Shown here: positions 43,493 to 52,018 of the stretch, one piece after another
Layout: each line of letters starts with the position of its first letter
Position numbering within the stretch: the first letter of the stretch is position 1
Assembly: GCF_047634455.1 (NCBI RefSeq)
Contig: NZ_JBLIAI010000005.1
Span: 33,992 to 97,991 of the forward strand
DNA length: 64,000 nucleotides
Origin: Maritalea sp047634455
GTDB taxonomy: Bacteria > Pseudomonadota > Alphaproteobacteria > Rhizobiales > Devosiaceae
Direction: 5' to 3'
Position numbers and translations under genes: made by a program
The notes under the pieces: model-generated
The model's input: the letters and a program-made list of their open reading frames with translations, nothing else
Database searches by the model: none
What the model was told of the DNA's origin: nothing

Positions 43493-43509
43493 AACCAACG
43501 AGTCGACCC

Positions 43510-43704
43510 ATGGATCAACCAATCAACATTCTCATCTTTGTCGCCCTTGGCGTGGTGGCGCTCATATTGTTCGCTGGCCTGTTCAACATGCTGCGCGGCG
43601 GTTCGCCTAATCTTTCTCAAAAACTCATGCGCGCCCGGGTCATTGCTCAATTTATCGCTATTGTCATTTTGTTTATAGCGGCATTCTTTTTCGCACCGCG
43701 CTAA
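43510..43704 (+). CDS. Twin transmembrane (HIG1-like) small protein
   Basis: A 64-residue protein with two hydrophobic segments, INILIFVALGVVALILFAGL and ARVIAQFIAIVILFIAAFFF, joined by a short polar loop (RGGSPNLSQKLMR). The length and two-helix layout match HIG1-like small proteins that often precede the PduO-type adenosyltransferase in Alphaproteobacteria. It starts 18 nt after the LysR gene and lies 9 nt before the adenosyltransferase. Confidence 0.85.
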   Translation: MDQPINILIFVALGVVALILFAGLFNMLRGGSPNLSQKLMRARVIAQFIAIVILFIAAFFFAPR

Positions 43705-43713
43705 GGAGCAATT

Positions 43714-44289
43714 ATGGTCAAGCTGAACAAAATCTATACGCGCACCGGCGATGATGGCACCACTGGTTTGGTTTCTGGCCCACGTCGCTCAAAGGCTGAT
43801 ATCAGGGTAGAAGCTTACGGCACCATTGATGAGGCGAATTCAACCATCGGCCTTGTGCGCTTGCATTCAAGCGAGAATGAAAAGCTCGATGAGGCGCTGG
43901 CCCGCATTCAAAACGATCTGTTTGATGTGGGTTCAGATTTCGCCACGCCGGGACCGGACGAGGGCCTAACTTACGAGCCATTGCGAGCTGTGCAGAGTCA
44001 AGTGGATTGGCTGGAAGAAACAATTGATTCCTATAATGAAAATCTTGAACCGCTCAAAAGTTTCACCTTGCCCGGTGGCAGTGCTTTGTCGGCGCATTTA
44101 CATCTCGCCCGCACCGTAGTGCGCCGCGCCGAGCGCATTGGCGTTGCTCTATTGGCCGCAGAGAAAAATACAAATCCAGTTGCCGTGAAATATCTCAATC
44201 GATTATCGGATTTGCTGTTTGTTTTATCTCGTGTCACAAATGATAATGGCGCGCGCGACGTTTTGTGGCAGCCGGGCAAAAACCGATAG
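43714..44289 (+). CDS. Cob(I)yrinic acid a,c-diamide adenosyltransferase, PduO type
   Basis: A 191-residue ATP:cob(I)alamin adenosyltransferase that forms adenosylcobalamin. N-terminal IYTRTGDDGTTGLVSG, the VEAYGTIDEANSTIGL motif and the FTLPGGSALSAHLHLART region are diagnostic; RRAER is near 130. ATG 43714 with AAGGAG. It connects this window's cobST genes to B12 use, though it is 35 kb away. Repeats follow the gene. Confidence 0.94.
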   Translation: MVKLNKIYTRTGDDGTTGLVSGPRRSKADIRVEAYGTIDEANSTIGLVRLHSSENEKLDEALARIQNDLFDVGSDFATPGPDEGLTYEPLRAVQSQVDWLEETIDSYNENLEPLKSFTLPGGSALSAHLHLARTVVRRAERIGVALLAAEKNTNPVAVKYLNRLSDLLFVLSRVTNDNGARDVLWQPGKNR

Positions 44290-44295
44290 TCACAT

Positions 44296-44448
44296 CGGCG
44301 GGGGTGCCGGGGAAGCGAACTTAGTTCGCGACGGCGGCATACAAATAAGCGGCGGGGGTGCCGGGGTCGAGAGCAAAACGACCAACGGCGGCGCGTAAAA
44401 CAAGCCCCGGGGGGTGCCGGGGTCGGGAGCAAAGCGACCAACGGCGGC
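44296..44448. repeat. Three tandem copies of a GGCGGGGGTGCCGGGG repeat
   Basis: Copies at about 44296-44337, 44351-44392 and 44408-44448, each opening with a variant of GGCGGGGGTGCCGGGG and ending CGACCAACGGCGGC (copy 1: CGCGACGGCGGC). They are separated by short A-rich spacers. Two more copies are at 63253 and 63417 (inverted). The block separates the adenosyltransferase from the rhomboid gene and extends the ORF frame of the latter artificially. Confidence 0.85.
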
Positions 44449-44473
44449 TAAAAGAAAGTTTGGGGAAAGCTGT

Positions 44474-45154
44474 TTGTTCATTCCATTGTACGATCAAAAC
44501 CCCAAAACCTATGTAAACCGCCCTTGGGTTAATCATGCCCTGATTGCCATCAACTTAATCATTTTTACCATCCAATATTTGCTCCCTGCTTCAGGCGAAG
44601 AAATGGTGTTGATCACCATGGCCGTAGTCCCCGGTTGGCTCAACGAACCGCTTATTGACCAAGTGCCGTTTTTACCAGATCAAACCACTCTGTTCACGTA
44701 CGCGTTTTTGCATGCCGATTGGATGCATGTCCTAACCAACATGCTGTTTTTATGGGTGTTTGGCGACAATATCGAAGACGCTATGGGCCATGTTCGATAT
44801 CTCATATTCTATCTGGCTTGCGCAGCGGCTGGTGGCCTTGCTCACATGCTGGCTGACCCAACAAGTACCGCACCATTGGTTGGTGCATCAGGCGCTGTTG
44901 CCGGTGTCATCGCCGCATACATCATTTTGTACCCAAAAGTGAAAGTCTATGTGCTGGCGCGGATCATCATCCCCTTGCCTATTCCCATTCCCGCCCTTTG
45001 GGTACTGGGATTATGGATTGCCATGCAATTGTTCTTTGTGCTGTTCCCCGATGGCAGTGCCACCGCATGGTGGGCGCATATTGGCGGGTTGATTGCAGGG
45101 GCAACGCTGGTTTTCTTCATGAAACGCAGCACGGTTAACCTTTTTGGACGCTAG
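44474..45154 (+). CDS. Rhomboid family intramembrane serine protease
   Basis: A 226-residue protein with six hydrophobic segments. Catalytic Ser in LVGASGAVAGVIAAYIIL and catalytic His in WWAHIGGLIAGATLVF. The oxyanion region holds HVLTNMLFLWVFGDNIEDAM. The start is TTG 44474 (MFIPLYDQNPKT), matching family N-termini of the MFIPLHDxNP type; the open frame 20 codons longer is repeat sequence. Substrate unknown. Confidence 0.9.
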   Translation: MFIPLYDQNPKTYVNRPWVNHALIAINLIIFTIQYLLPASGEEMVLITMAVVPGWLNEPLIDQVPFLPDQTTLFTYAFLHADWMHVLTNMLFLWVFGDNIEDAMGHVRYLIFYLACAAAGGLAHMLADPTSTAPLVGASGAVAGVIAAYIILYPKVKVYVLARIIIPLPIPIPALWVLGLWIAMQLFFVLFPDGSATAWWAHIGGLIAGATLVFFMKRSTVNLFGR

Positions 45155-45200
45155 CTCAATTGCACAAACAATCGACCTAGCAAAAATTCTAACCAATCTG

Positions 45201-45216
45201 TTTACCCGCCATTAAC
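45201..45216 (+). promoter_or_regulatory. CtrA-like site upstream of yjfB
   Basis: TTTACCCGCCATTAAC matches TTAA-N7-TTAAC with one mismatch. It lies 51 bp before the YjfB-family start. CtrA controls motility genes in many Alphaproteobacteria. A single weak match, so low confidence. Confidence 0.35.
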
Positions 45217-45266
45217 GCTAAATGGGCGACACTGGCTTCAACTGAAAAGCTAGGAAGGCGCTTCAG

Positions 45267-45458
45267 ATGGACATGTCATTGATCACCCAAGCCATTGGGA
45301 TGCAATCAGCACAACGCCAGCAAAGCGCCGAGCTTATGATGGTGAAAGCTGCAAATGACATGCAGCAACAAGCCGTAAATATGCTCGAACAAGGCCTCGC
45401 CAACGCCAGGGCGATGCCCGCAGCCGGCACAGGCATATTGGTCGACAAATCGGCCTAG
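45267..45458 (+). CDS. YjfB family protein (putative motility protein)
   Basis: A 63-residue protein, MDMSLITQAIGMQSAQRQQS then MVKAANDMQQQAVNMLEQGL, which matches the YjfB family found with motility genes. Mostly helical and glutamine-rich. ATG with AGGAAGG upstream and a CtrA-like site. No flagellar operon is adjacent. Confidence 0.8.
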   Translation: MDMSLITQAIGMQSAQRQQSAELMMVKAANDMQQQAVNMLEQGLANARAMPAAGTGILVDKSA

Positions 45459-45526
45459 CACTCTTTCCAAACCAGAATTCTTCGCCTAGAACGGAATAAT
45501 ACCAATTCCAGTCCAGCAGGCGTCTC

Positions 45527-46114
45527 ATGTCCAAAACTGCAAAACAACAAATGCTCGCTGGCGAGCCGTTTCTGGCGGGCGATCCTGATCTGGTGACCCA
45601 TGCTGTGCGCACCCGAAAAGTCATACGCCAGTTCAACCAACTTGACCTCGACGCGCCCGAGCGGATGGAACTACTGCGCACCATATTGGGCAAAGCCCCC
45701 GAGCAGTTCTGGGTCGAATCGCCATTCTTCGTTGAATATGGCGAAATGACCGAAATCGGCGAGCGCAGTTTCATCAATATCAATTGCACTATTTTGGACA
45801 ATCACTTCGTAAAAATCGGCAGCGAAACCCTGATCGCGCCTAACGTGCAAATCATCACCGCAAGCCACCCCGTGCGTTCGAGCGAGCGTTGTATCTATCC
45901 ATACCCAGACGAACCTGACCGGATGAATTTCATCAACATTGCCGCGCCCATAACCATTGGTGACAATTGCTGGATTGGAGCTGGGGCGATCATTTTGCCT
46001 GGCGTCACGATTGGCGACCGCACCACAATTGGCGCTGGCGCGGTGGTGACAAAAAACATCCCGTCGGACTGCGTGGCGGCTGGCAACCCAGCGCGAGTGG
46101 TTAAACAGCTTTAG
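45527..46114 (+). CDS. Sugar O-acetyltransferase (maltose/galactoside acetyltransferase type)
   Basis: A 195-residue left-handed beta-helix enzyme. An N-terminal helical segment (MLAGEPFLAGDPDLVTHAVR) is followed by hexapeptide repeats, including VKIGSETLIAPNVQIITASH with the catalytic His, GDNCWIGAGAIILPGVTIGD and GAVVTKNIPSDCVAAGNPAR. It transfers acetyl from acetyl-CoA to a sugar. Convergent with tlpA. Confidence 0.93.
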   Translation: MSKTAKQQMLAGEPFLAGDPDLVTHAVRTRKVIRQFNQLDLDAPERMELLRTILGKAPEQFWVESPFFVEYGEMTEIGERSFININCTILDNHFVKIGSETLIAPNVQIITASHPVRSSERCIYPYPDEPDRMNFINIAAPITIGDNCWIGAGAIILPGVTIGDRTTIGAGAVVTKNIPSDCVAAGNPARVVKQL

Positions 46115-46782
46115 CCCTTGGCCTGAGCCAGTGCCGCCTCAATAAGGGTGAACGCGTCGTCGCTGTTCCACTCGGCTGGGCCAACCAACACGCCCCATTC
46201 ATGCCCATCAGGCCCGAGCAATAAGGTTGTGGGAAGTCCAAGCGCAGTGCCGCGCTGTTTCAAAACATCAAACGCATCAAAGGTTGGGTCAGCGTGCAAC
46301 GGCAAGTTCTTCAAACCGATCTCGTCCATAAAGGCCTGGGCTTTATCAATGCCATCATCACCAACGTCCAGATTTATCGTTGCAACCTGAAAGCCCTGAT
46401 CTGCATATTTGACGTGCAGCGCATCCAGCGCTGGCATTTCCGCTCGACAAGGTGCGCACCATGTTGCCCAGAAATTCACCAGCGTTACTTTGCCTTCAAA
46501 CAGTTCAAATCCGACTTGCTCACCCTTGTCAGAAACGAATGAAATTTCAGGGTAACCCGCACCATTTGCGGTGGCACGAAATGCGGCTAACTCACCCTGC
46601 GCCGCCTCATCCAGAGCAACACGCACAGCCTCATTTGGTTGATAGGCCGTACCATTTTGCTCTTGGCCACCATTGCTAACCCAAACAGCGGTCGCTATAG
46701 CTACAACAACACCAATCAATGCCCCCATAGTCCACCTGTTGCGAGATGGTTTGGGGCTGTCATTGTGCGAATCCTGAGACAT
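46111..46782 (-). CDS. tlpA: TlpA-like thiol:disulfide oxidoreductase
   Basis: A 223-residue membrane-anchored thioredoxin-like protein. One N-terminal membrane segment (GALIGVVVAIATAVWV) is followed by a periplasmic thioredoxin domain with active site WCAPC. An extra ~30-residue insertion follows the active site, as in TlpA. It reduces cytochrome c or copper-chaperone thiols in relatives. Start 46782; the frame from 46815 overlaps argH. Divergent from argH, a conserved rhizobial pairing. Confidence 0.9.
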   Translation of the reverse strand: MSQDSHNDSPKPSRNRWTMGALIGVVVAIATAVWVSNGGQEQNGTAYQPNEAVRVALDEAAQGELAAFRATANGAGYPEISFVSDKGEQVGFELFEGKVTLVNFWATWCAPCRAEMPALDALHVKYADQGFQVATINLDVGDDGIDKAQAFMDEIGLKNLPLHADPTFDAFDVLKQRGTALGLPTTLLLGPDGHEWGVLVGPAEWNSDDAFTLIEAALAQAKG

Positions 46783-46807
46783 ATTTTTTCCTAAAGAGAG
46801 GTAAGGC

Positions 46808-48202
46808 ATGAGCAATCAAATGTGGGGCGGTCGTTTTGCTTCTGGACCAGACGCCATCATGGAGGAAATAAATGCCTCTATCGATTTCGACAAGCGCTTC
46901 TATAAACAAGATATAGAAGGCTCAAAAGCCCATGCCACAATGCTTGCTGCCGCTGGCATTCTTACCGAACAGGATAAGGATGCAATCGTTAAAGGTCTAG
47001 CCCAAGTCCAATCAGAAATCGATGCCGGGTCGTTCACTTTTTCGCGCGCGCTTGAAGACATTCACATGAATGTGGAAGCTCGATTGAAAGAATTGATCGG
47101 CGAGCCAGCAGGTCGTCTGCACACAGGCCGGTCGCGCAACGACCAAGTCGCCACAGACTTCAAACTCTATGTGCGCGACACAATTGATATGTTCATCACC
47201 CAGATCAAAACCCTGCAATTAGAAATGATCAACAGAGCTGAAGCAGAAGCGGACACCGTCATGCCCGGCTTTACCCACTTGCAAAGCGCCCAGCCGGTCA
47301 CCTTTGGTCACCACATGATGGCCTATGTTGAAATGCTGGGGCGCGACGCATCACGTTTTCATGGCGCGCGCAAACGGCTGAACGAAAGCCCATTGGGTTC
47401 AGCGGCCTTGGCCGGCACATCCTTCCCCATTGATCGCGACATGACCGCTTCGGCTTTGGGTTTTGAGCGCCCAACTGCAAACTCTCTTGATGCAGTTGCA
47501 GATCGCGACTTTGTGCTTGAAGCCCTCAGCTGCGCTTCGATTTGCGCCATGCACTTGTCGCGCTTATCCGAAGAATTGGTGATTTGGTCTACCGCGCAGT
47601 TTAAGTTCGTGACCCTGTCGGATAAATTCTCCACCGGTTCGTCGATCATGCCGCAAAAGCGCAACCCGGATGCAGCCGAACTGATCCGCGCCAAAATTGG
47701 CCGCATCATGGGCGCACTGACATCGCTAATGATTGTGATGAAGGGCCTGCCCCTCGCCTATTCCAAAGACATGCAAGAAGACAAAGAAGTCGCTTTCGAC
47801 GCCTTCGACAGCCTTGGCCTTGCGCTTGCCGCGATGACGGGCATGATCAACGATCTTAAAGTAAACCGCGACGCCATGCGCGCCGCAGCGGGTTCTGGAT
47901 TTTCTACGGCTACGGATTTAGCCGATTGGCTGGTGCGCGAGGCAAATGTGCCGTTCCGCGATGCCCACCATATTACCGGGTCCGCAGTCGCACTGGCCGA
48001 GAAAAAAGGCTGTGATTTGGACGCCCTTACCATTGAAGACTTCAAAGAAGTCGATCAGCGCATCGACAGCCGCGTGTTCAAAGTATTGAGCGTTGAAAAT
48101 TCGGTGAAATCGCGCACCTCCTATGGCGGCACCGCGCCAAGCAATGTGCTTGCCCAAGTGGCGCGTTGGCGCGAACAACTGACCGCTGGCGAAGAAGAAT
48201 AA
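46808..48202 (+). CDS. argH: Argininosuccinate lyase
   Basis: A 464-residue tetrameric lyase of the fumarase/aspartase superfamily, releasing fumarate in the last arginine step. Signature GSSIMPQKRNPD (about 279) with catalytic Ser; also TGRSRNDQV and the GLPLAYSKDMQEDKE loop. ATG with GAGAGGTAAGGC. lysA follows 3 nt later, giving an arginine-lysine operon. Confidence 0.97.
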   Translation: MSNQMWGGRFASGPDAIMEEINASIDFDKRFYKQDIEGSKAHATMLAAAGILTEQDKDAIVKGLAQVQSEIDAGSFTFSRALEDIHMNVEARLKELIGEPAGRLHTGRSRNDQVATDFKLYVRDTIDMFITQIKTLQLEMINRAEAEADTVMPGFTHLQSAQPVTFGHHMMAYVEMLGRDASRFHGARKRLNESPLGSAALAGTSFPIDRDMTASALGFERPTANSLDAVADRDFVLEALSCASICAMHLSRLSEELVIWSTAQFKFVTLSDKFSTGSSIMPQKRNPDAAELIRAKIGRIMGALTSLMIVMKGLPLAYSKDMQEDKEVAFDAFDSLGLALAAMTGMINDLKVNRDAMRAAAGSGFSTATDLADWLVREANVPFRDAHHITGSAVALAEKKGCDLDALTIEDFKEVDQRIDSRVFKVLSVENSVKSRTSYGGTAPSNVLAQVARWREQLTAGEEE

Positions 48203-48205
48203 ACG

Positions 48206-49474
48206 ATGGTTCACCACTTTCAATATCGCAATGGCAAGCTGCACGCCGAAGACGTTGACCTGACCGAATTGGCGGGCGAGGTTGGCACACCGTTTTACGT
48301 CTATTCAACCGCCACCTTCACCCGTCATATAAGGGTAATGCAGGAGGCGTTTAAGGGCGTGAATACGCTCGTCGCTTACGCGATGAAGGCCAACTCAAAC
48401 CAAGCCATGCTCAAACTTGTCGCCAAAATGGGCGCGGGTGCGGACGTGGTGTCGTTGGGTGAGTTGAAACGTGCGCTCAAAGCGGGTATTCCAGCCAACA
48501 GGATCGTATTTTCTGGCGTCGCGAAAACCCGCGAAGAAATGACGCTTGGCTTAGAAGCAGGTATCAAATGCTTTAACGCCGAGAGCGAGCCAGAGCTTGA
48601 GCGCCTCAACGAGGTCGCGCAATCGCTTGGCAAAATCGCCCCCGTTTCTGTGCGCATCAACCCAAATGTCGACGCCAAAACCCATGCCAAGATTTCTACG
48701 GGTAAATCTGAAAACAAATTCGGCATTCCGTTTGAACGGGCCAGCGCAGTTTATAAACGCATCGCTCAGTTACAGCATCTGGACGCCACAGGCATCGACA
48801 TGCATATCGGTAGCCAAATTACCGAACTAGAACCGTTCGACAATGCGTTCAAACTGTTGGCTCAATTGGTAGCCGAGCTCCGCCAAGAAGGCCACAATAT
48901 CCGCCACGTCGATGTGGGCGGTGGCTTGGGCATACCCTATGACAGCTCAAACAATGTGCCGCCCGATCCTATGGCCTATGCGCAAGTGGTGTTCAAGCAC
49001 GTCAAAGATCTGGGGTGCGAATTGGTGCTTGAGCCAGGTCGCATGATTGCGGGCAACGCCGGGATTTTTGTTACCAAAGTTGAATATGTCAAAGAGGGCG
49101 CAGAGCGCACCTTCGTGATTGTGGACGGGGGCATGAACGACATGATCCGCCCCACCTTGTACGAAGCCTATCACGAAGTCTTGCCGCTTGTTGAAGACCA
49201 TCAATTGCAGGAAAAGCGCGGCGACATTGTTGGCCCGGTTTGCGAAACAGGCGATTACCTCGCCCGCAACCGCCAACTGCCAGAAGTAAAGACTGGCGAT
49301 TATATCGCCATCATGAGCGCCGGCGCTTATGGCGCGGTTATGTCTAGCACTTACAATACGCGCCCGCTATGCGCCGAAGTGCTGGTCGATGGTGATCGCT
49401 ACCATGTGATTCGCGAACGCCAAAACCTAGATGCGTTGATTGATTTGGACAGCGTGCCGGAGTGGCTGGAATAG
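48206..49474 (+). CDS. lysA: Diaminopimelate decarboxylase
   Basis: A 422-residue PLP enzyme making lysine from meso-diaminopimelate. The PLP lysine is in VAYAMKANSNQAM. The fold-III segments are DVVSLGELKRALKAGI, HIGSQI, DVGGGLGIPY, EPGRMIAGNAG, and the dimer-interface Cys in GPVCETGDYL. It begins 3 nt after the argH stop. Confidence 0.97.
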   Translation: MVHHFQYRNGKLHAEDVDLTELAGEVGTPFYVYSTATFTRHIRVMQEAFKGVNTLVAYAMKANSNQAMLKLVAKMGAGADVVSLGELKRALKAGIPANRIVFSGVAKTREEMTLGLEAGIKCFNAESEPELERLNEVAQSLGKIAPVSVRINPNVDAKTHAKISTGKSENKFGIPFERASAVYKRIAQLQHLDATGIDMHIGSQITELEPFDNAFKLLAQLVAELRQEGHNIRHVDVGGGLGIPYDSSNNVPPDPMAYAQVVFKHVKDLGCELVLEPGRMIAGNAGIFVTKVEYVKEGAERTFVIVDGGMNDMIRPTLYEAYHEVLPLVEDHQLQEKRGDIVGPVCETGDYLARNRQLPEVKTGDYIAIMSAGAYGAVMSSTYNTRPLCAEVLVDGDRYHVIRERQNLDALIDLDSVPEWLE

Positions 49475-49478
49475 ATAA

Positions 49479-49496
49479 CGGGGCAAACTGCCCCGC
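49479..49496. terminator. Short hairpin after lysA
   Basis: CGGGGCA-AAC-TGCCCCG, 4 nt after the lysA stop. No T run follows, so its terminator role is uncertain. It also faces the convergent ATPase gene 14 nt downstream. Confidence 0.45.
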
Positions 49497-49509
49497 TCCC
49501 AAGCTTGAT

Positions 49510-50223
49510 TTACGCCGCCTTGTTCCAGCGCAGTTTATTATTATGCACGAAGCAGCTTCTGTTGAATCGCCTTAAGTCTATTGGGTTTGGCTGACGCACA
49601 TCTACAAGCCCGGGGAAGTCTCTACCCGAATGCTCAAAAGCCCTATCAATTTGGGAAATGAGGATCAAAGTCACTTCTTGTTTTCGTGCAAAGCTCTGCA
49701 ATTGCTTGAGCTGCACATCCAAGTCCGGTGTTGAGCGACGCTGATCCAATATCTGCAAATAGTCAATCACAACGACCGCTCCAGAACGCGCAATGCCCAT
49801 GTTGCTTGTGATGTATTCAGCGCAAATATCATCTGATGTGTCGATGACTAGATTTGCGTTAGGGGATTGATTGTCAAATCCCATGTCACCCAACCGCGCA
49901 TTCAGCTCTTGGGCATGATATTCAAGGGTAAAGAAGTAGGCATCATGCCCAGCGGCCATCTTAGAATAGGCAATCGCCAGACCGATTCTGGTCTTGCCAT
50001 GTCCTGGTCGACCACCCAGCAAAACCAGATCGCCGGGCTGAAAAGATTGGGCCGCCTTCTCGGCGTCGGATACCCCATCGAATCTTGAAATCAATAAACT
50101 CCAACGGCTAAACCCTTCGCGACTAGCGATCTGGTCTAACGCCTGATGGAGTGAGACTTGTTCTTGCCGAGCAAGAAGTCTCGCCTGACGCTTTAAGTTG
50201 TGGATTGGCGCAGAAAGTTTCAT
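49510..50223 (-). CDS. Solitary DnaB/RadA-like RecA-fold ATPase
   Basis: A 237-residue protein with Walker A GRPGHGKT (about 71-78) and Walker B VVVIDYLQI, in the DnaB-C/RecA fold: QEVTLILISQIDRAFEHSGR and the ending RRFNRSCFVHNNKLRW. It lacks the DnaB N-terminal DnaG-binding domain. Instead residues 1-45 (LKRQARLLARQEQVSLHQAL, DQIASREGFSRWSLLI) look like a small helical domain seen in toxin-antitoxin-like or glyoxalase-like proteins. Function unknown. It is a stand-alone gene, convergent with lysA, starting with GAGG upstream. Confidence 0.75.
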   Translation of the reverse strand: MKLSAPIHNLKRQARLLARQEQVSLHQALDQIASREGFSRWSLLISRFDGVSDAEKAAQSFQPGDLVLLGGRPGHGKTRIGLAIAYSKMAAGHDAYFFTLEYHAQELNARLGDMGFDNQSPNANLVIDTSDDICAEYITSNMGIARSGAVVVIDYLQILDQRRSTPDLDVQLKQLQSFARKQEVTLILISQIDRAFEHSGRDFPGLVDVRQPNPIDLRRFNRSCFVHNNKLRWNKAA

Positions 50224-50459
50224 ATCAAAACCTCACAATTGCGGACCAACGACGCATTTCCCCCCTTATGCGATTGTCCCAATTATAAGACTTGAGATGT
50301 TGAACACCCCATATGCAATATATTTCCCTAACGGAGGGCGGCGGCACGGGTCAGGCCGTACGACCAGAATTTCAAACTCTGTGTGATTTGGCAAGTGGAG
50401 TTGGTTGCTATTGGCAACAAGTTTCGCACGAAAATCTGCCCACCAGCCATCAATCCGCT
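50224..50459. other. Intergenic region between ATPase gene and cpdR-like gene
   Basis: About 236 bases. A plus-strand frame from 50313 (MQYISLTEGGGTGQAV...) runs into the cpdR gene on the other strand; it has no good ribosome site and no recognised features. I see no tRNA. Confidence 0.4.
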
Positions 50460-50867
50460 TTATGCCCCGTGCTTCTTCGCCAGCGTCATTTTTTCCACTG
50501 CGCGGCCTTCCAAGGCTTCAGAAACTTTCGCGCGAATGTCGGCCAACGTAAATGGTTTTGGTACAATATCATAAACCAAAGCATCTAGCCCATGCGCCCG
50601 CTCGCGTTGATCAGCAAAGCCGGTCATCAGCAAAATCGTGATGTCTGGATATTGTGCGGCAACGCTTAACGACAAAGCGATGCCATCCATCACGGGCATT
50701 TTGATGTCAGATAACATCAAATCAAACTGCCCTTCATGCTCCAACACCGCTTCAGCTGCCAAACCGCCATCTTCGGTTACAACCACATCATGGCCGTCCA
50801 TTTCCAATGCCCGGCTCACAAAGCCGCGAACACTTGGATCATCCTCCGCCAATAAAATCTTTGCCAT
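50460..50867 (-). CDS. CpdR-like single-domain response regulator
   Basis: A 135-residue receiver domain with no output domain. Acidic pocket LAEDD, phosphoacceptor Asp in MLSDIKMPVMDG, conserved Thr in LLMTGFAD and Lys in IVPKPF. In Caulobacter and rhizobia CpdR, when unphosphorylated, primes ClpXP for proteolysis of PdeA, McpA and others. Start MAKILLAEDDPSVRGF at 50867 with AGGAG nine bases upstream; the frame to 50921 is not supported. Adjacent zinc-ribbon, ftsE and ftsX genes are the usual Rhizobiales neighbours. Confidence 0.88.
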   Translation of the reverse strand: MAKILLAEDDPSVRGFVSRALEMDGHDVVVTEDGGLAAEAVLEHEGQFDLMLSDIKMPVMDGIALSLSVAAQYPDITILLMTGFADQRERAHGLDALVYDIVPKPFTLADIRAKVSEALEGRAVEKMTLAKKHGA

Positions 50868-50871
50868 ATCG

Positions 50872-51879
50872 CTACTCTCCTGCACTATCTTGGTTTGGTG
50901 TTGACGACCGTGAAAGATCATTCTGCCAATCCAAAAATTTTAGTTTTACACGTCGCACATCGTTTGGTGGTGACGACAATTCTGTTTTAAATTCAAACAA
51001 GCCACGGGCTTCAAGCACGGCCAACCCCGGGGTAGTATTCCATTCATAAATCACCCCCCCATCTCCATCTATCAGCGCCACCCGAATCGGCGGCAAATAG
51101 ATCATGCGTTCAGTGACATTTTCAATTTTCGCACTCACAGTCAGCTCTTCATGACCATTGTTCCAAACACGATCAGTTTTCACTTCGGCAAATTCAAGGC
51201 CAACCACATTAATCGTCTGTCCGAATAGGCGATAGAACCCAGCCATATCCGGATAGAACTGCACTACCCGATTGCTAAAACCAAACAGCAGCACCACAGT
51301 GATCAATGCGCCACCAAACGCGATAAAACTGATATTTCGACGTAATTTGGCCATCGGCAAGGCACGAGAGATTTCGCGATGCCGCTTCGCAATTCGCCGA
51401 GAGCGCTTCATGCGTTCGATTTGTTGCCTTCGGCGCGCGGCATATGATGACAGCTCGACCTCATTGTCTTCATTTAGGGAGTTCATCACATCTTGCGCGG
51501 CATCAATTGCGCTTTCCACCGCTTCGCGCCCGCTTTTCGTGCCATCATCATCATCGCCAAACGGATCGTCATCGTCGGGAAGTTCAAAATCACCAACACG
51601 TTTGGGATCGCCATCGGCGGCGGCCTTGTCTTCCTCAGCCGTAAACGAGATATCCAACGCATCTTCGTCTGCTGCGGTAACTTTTTTCCCTTTAGGCTTC
51701 TTTTCTTTTGGCGGTTCGTTCAACGCATCGCCCAAAAGAGCGTTGAAATCGTCCTCCACCAACGCTTGCGCATGCCATGACCTAGTGCAGTTGGCACACT
51801 GCACAGACCGACCCTGATCGCCGATCGCTTGCGCGGCAACTTCATATCGCGTGCTGCAATTTGGACATACAATAATCAT
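50872..51879 (-). CDS. Zinc-ribbon (MJ0042-type) domain membrane protein
   Basis: A 335-residue protein. An N-terminal zinc ribbon has the CPNCSTRYEV and CANCTRSW pairs. A long acidic low-complexity region follows (about 45-130), then a basic segment with one membrane helix (FGGALITVVLLFGFS, about 195-215). The C-terminal DUF3426-like domain (VWNNGHEELTVSAKIENVTE, RVALIDGDGGVIYEWNTT) is presumably periplasmic. Role unknown. The cpdR start lies only 4 nt after its stop, so the two are likely cotranscribed. Confidence 0.85.
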   Translation of the reverse strand: MIIVCPNCSTRYEVAAQAIGDQGRSVQCANCTRSWHAQALVEDDFNALLGDALNEPPKEKKPKGKKVTAADEDALDISFTAEEDKAAADGDPKRVGDFELPDDDDPFGDDDDGTKSGREAVESAIDAAQDVMNSLNEDNEVELSSYAARRRQQIERMKRSRRIAKRHREISRALPMAKLRRNISFIAFGGALITVVLLFGFSNRVVQFYPDMAGFYRLFGQTINVVGLEFAEVKTDRVWNNGHEELTVSAKIENVTERMIYLPPIRVALIDGDGGVIYEWNTTPGLAVLEARGLFEFKTELSSPPNDVRRVKLKFLDWQNDLSRSSTPNQDSAGE

Positions 51880-52018
51880 TTAATGCGAACCGATGCAAAA
51901 CTTCCGCCCCAAATGTAGCGCTGATTATGTTAACACTCTGAAAAAACTGGTAGCGATTGAGCACCAAATTGCACATCGCTGATAATATAGTTTCCAAATA
52001 GTGATTCGGGAGTAGGTC

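Noticed and set aside
44414..44473. N-terminal extension of the rhomboid protein
   Set aside because: Encoded by repeat copy 3; relatives start at MFIPL-type sequence, here TTG 44474.
50313..50588. Plus-strand frame of 91 residues near the cpdR-like gene
   Set aside because: Overlaps the well-supported cpdR-like gene on the other strand; no ribosome site and no recognised motif.
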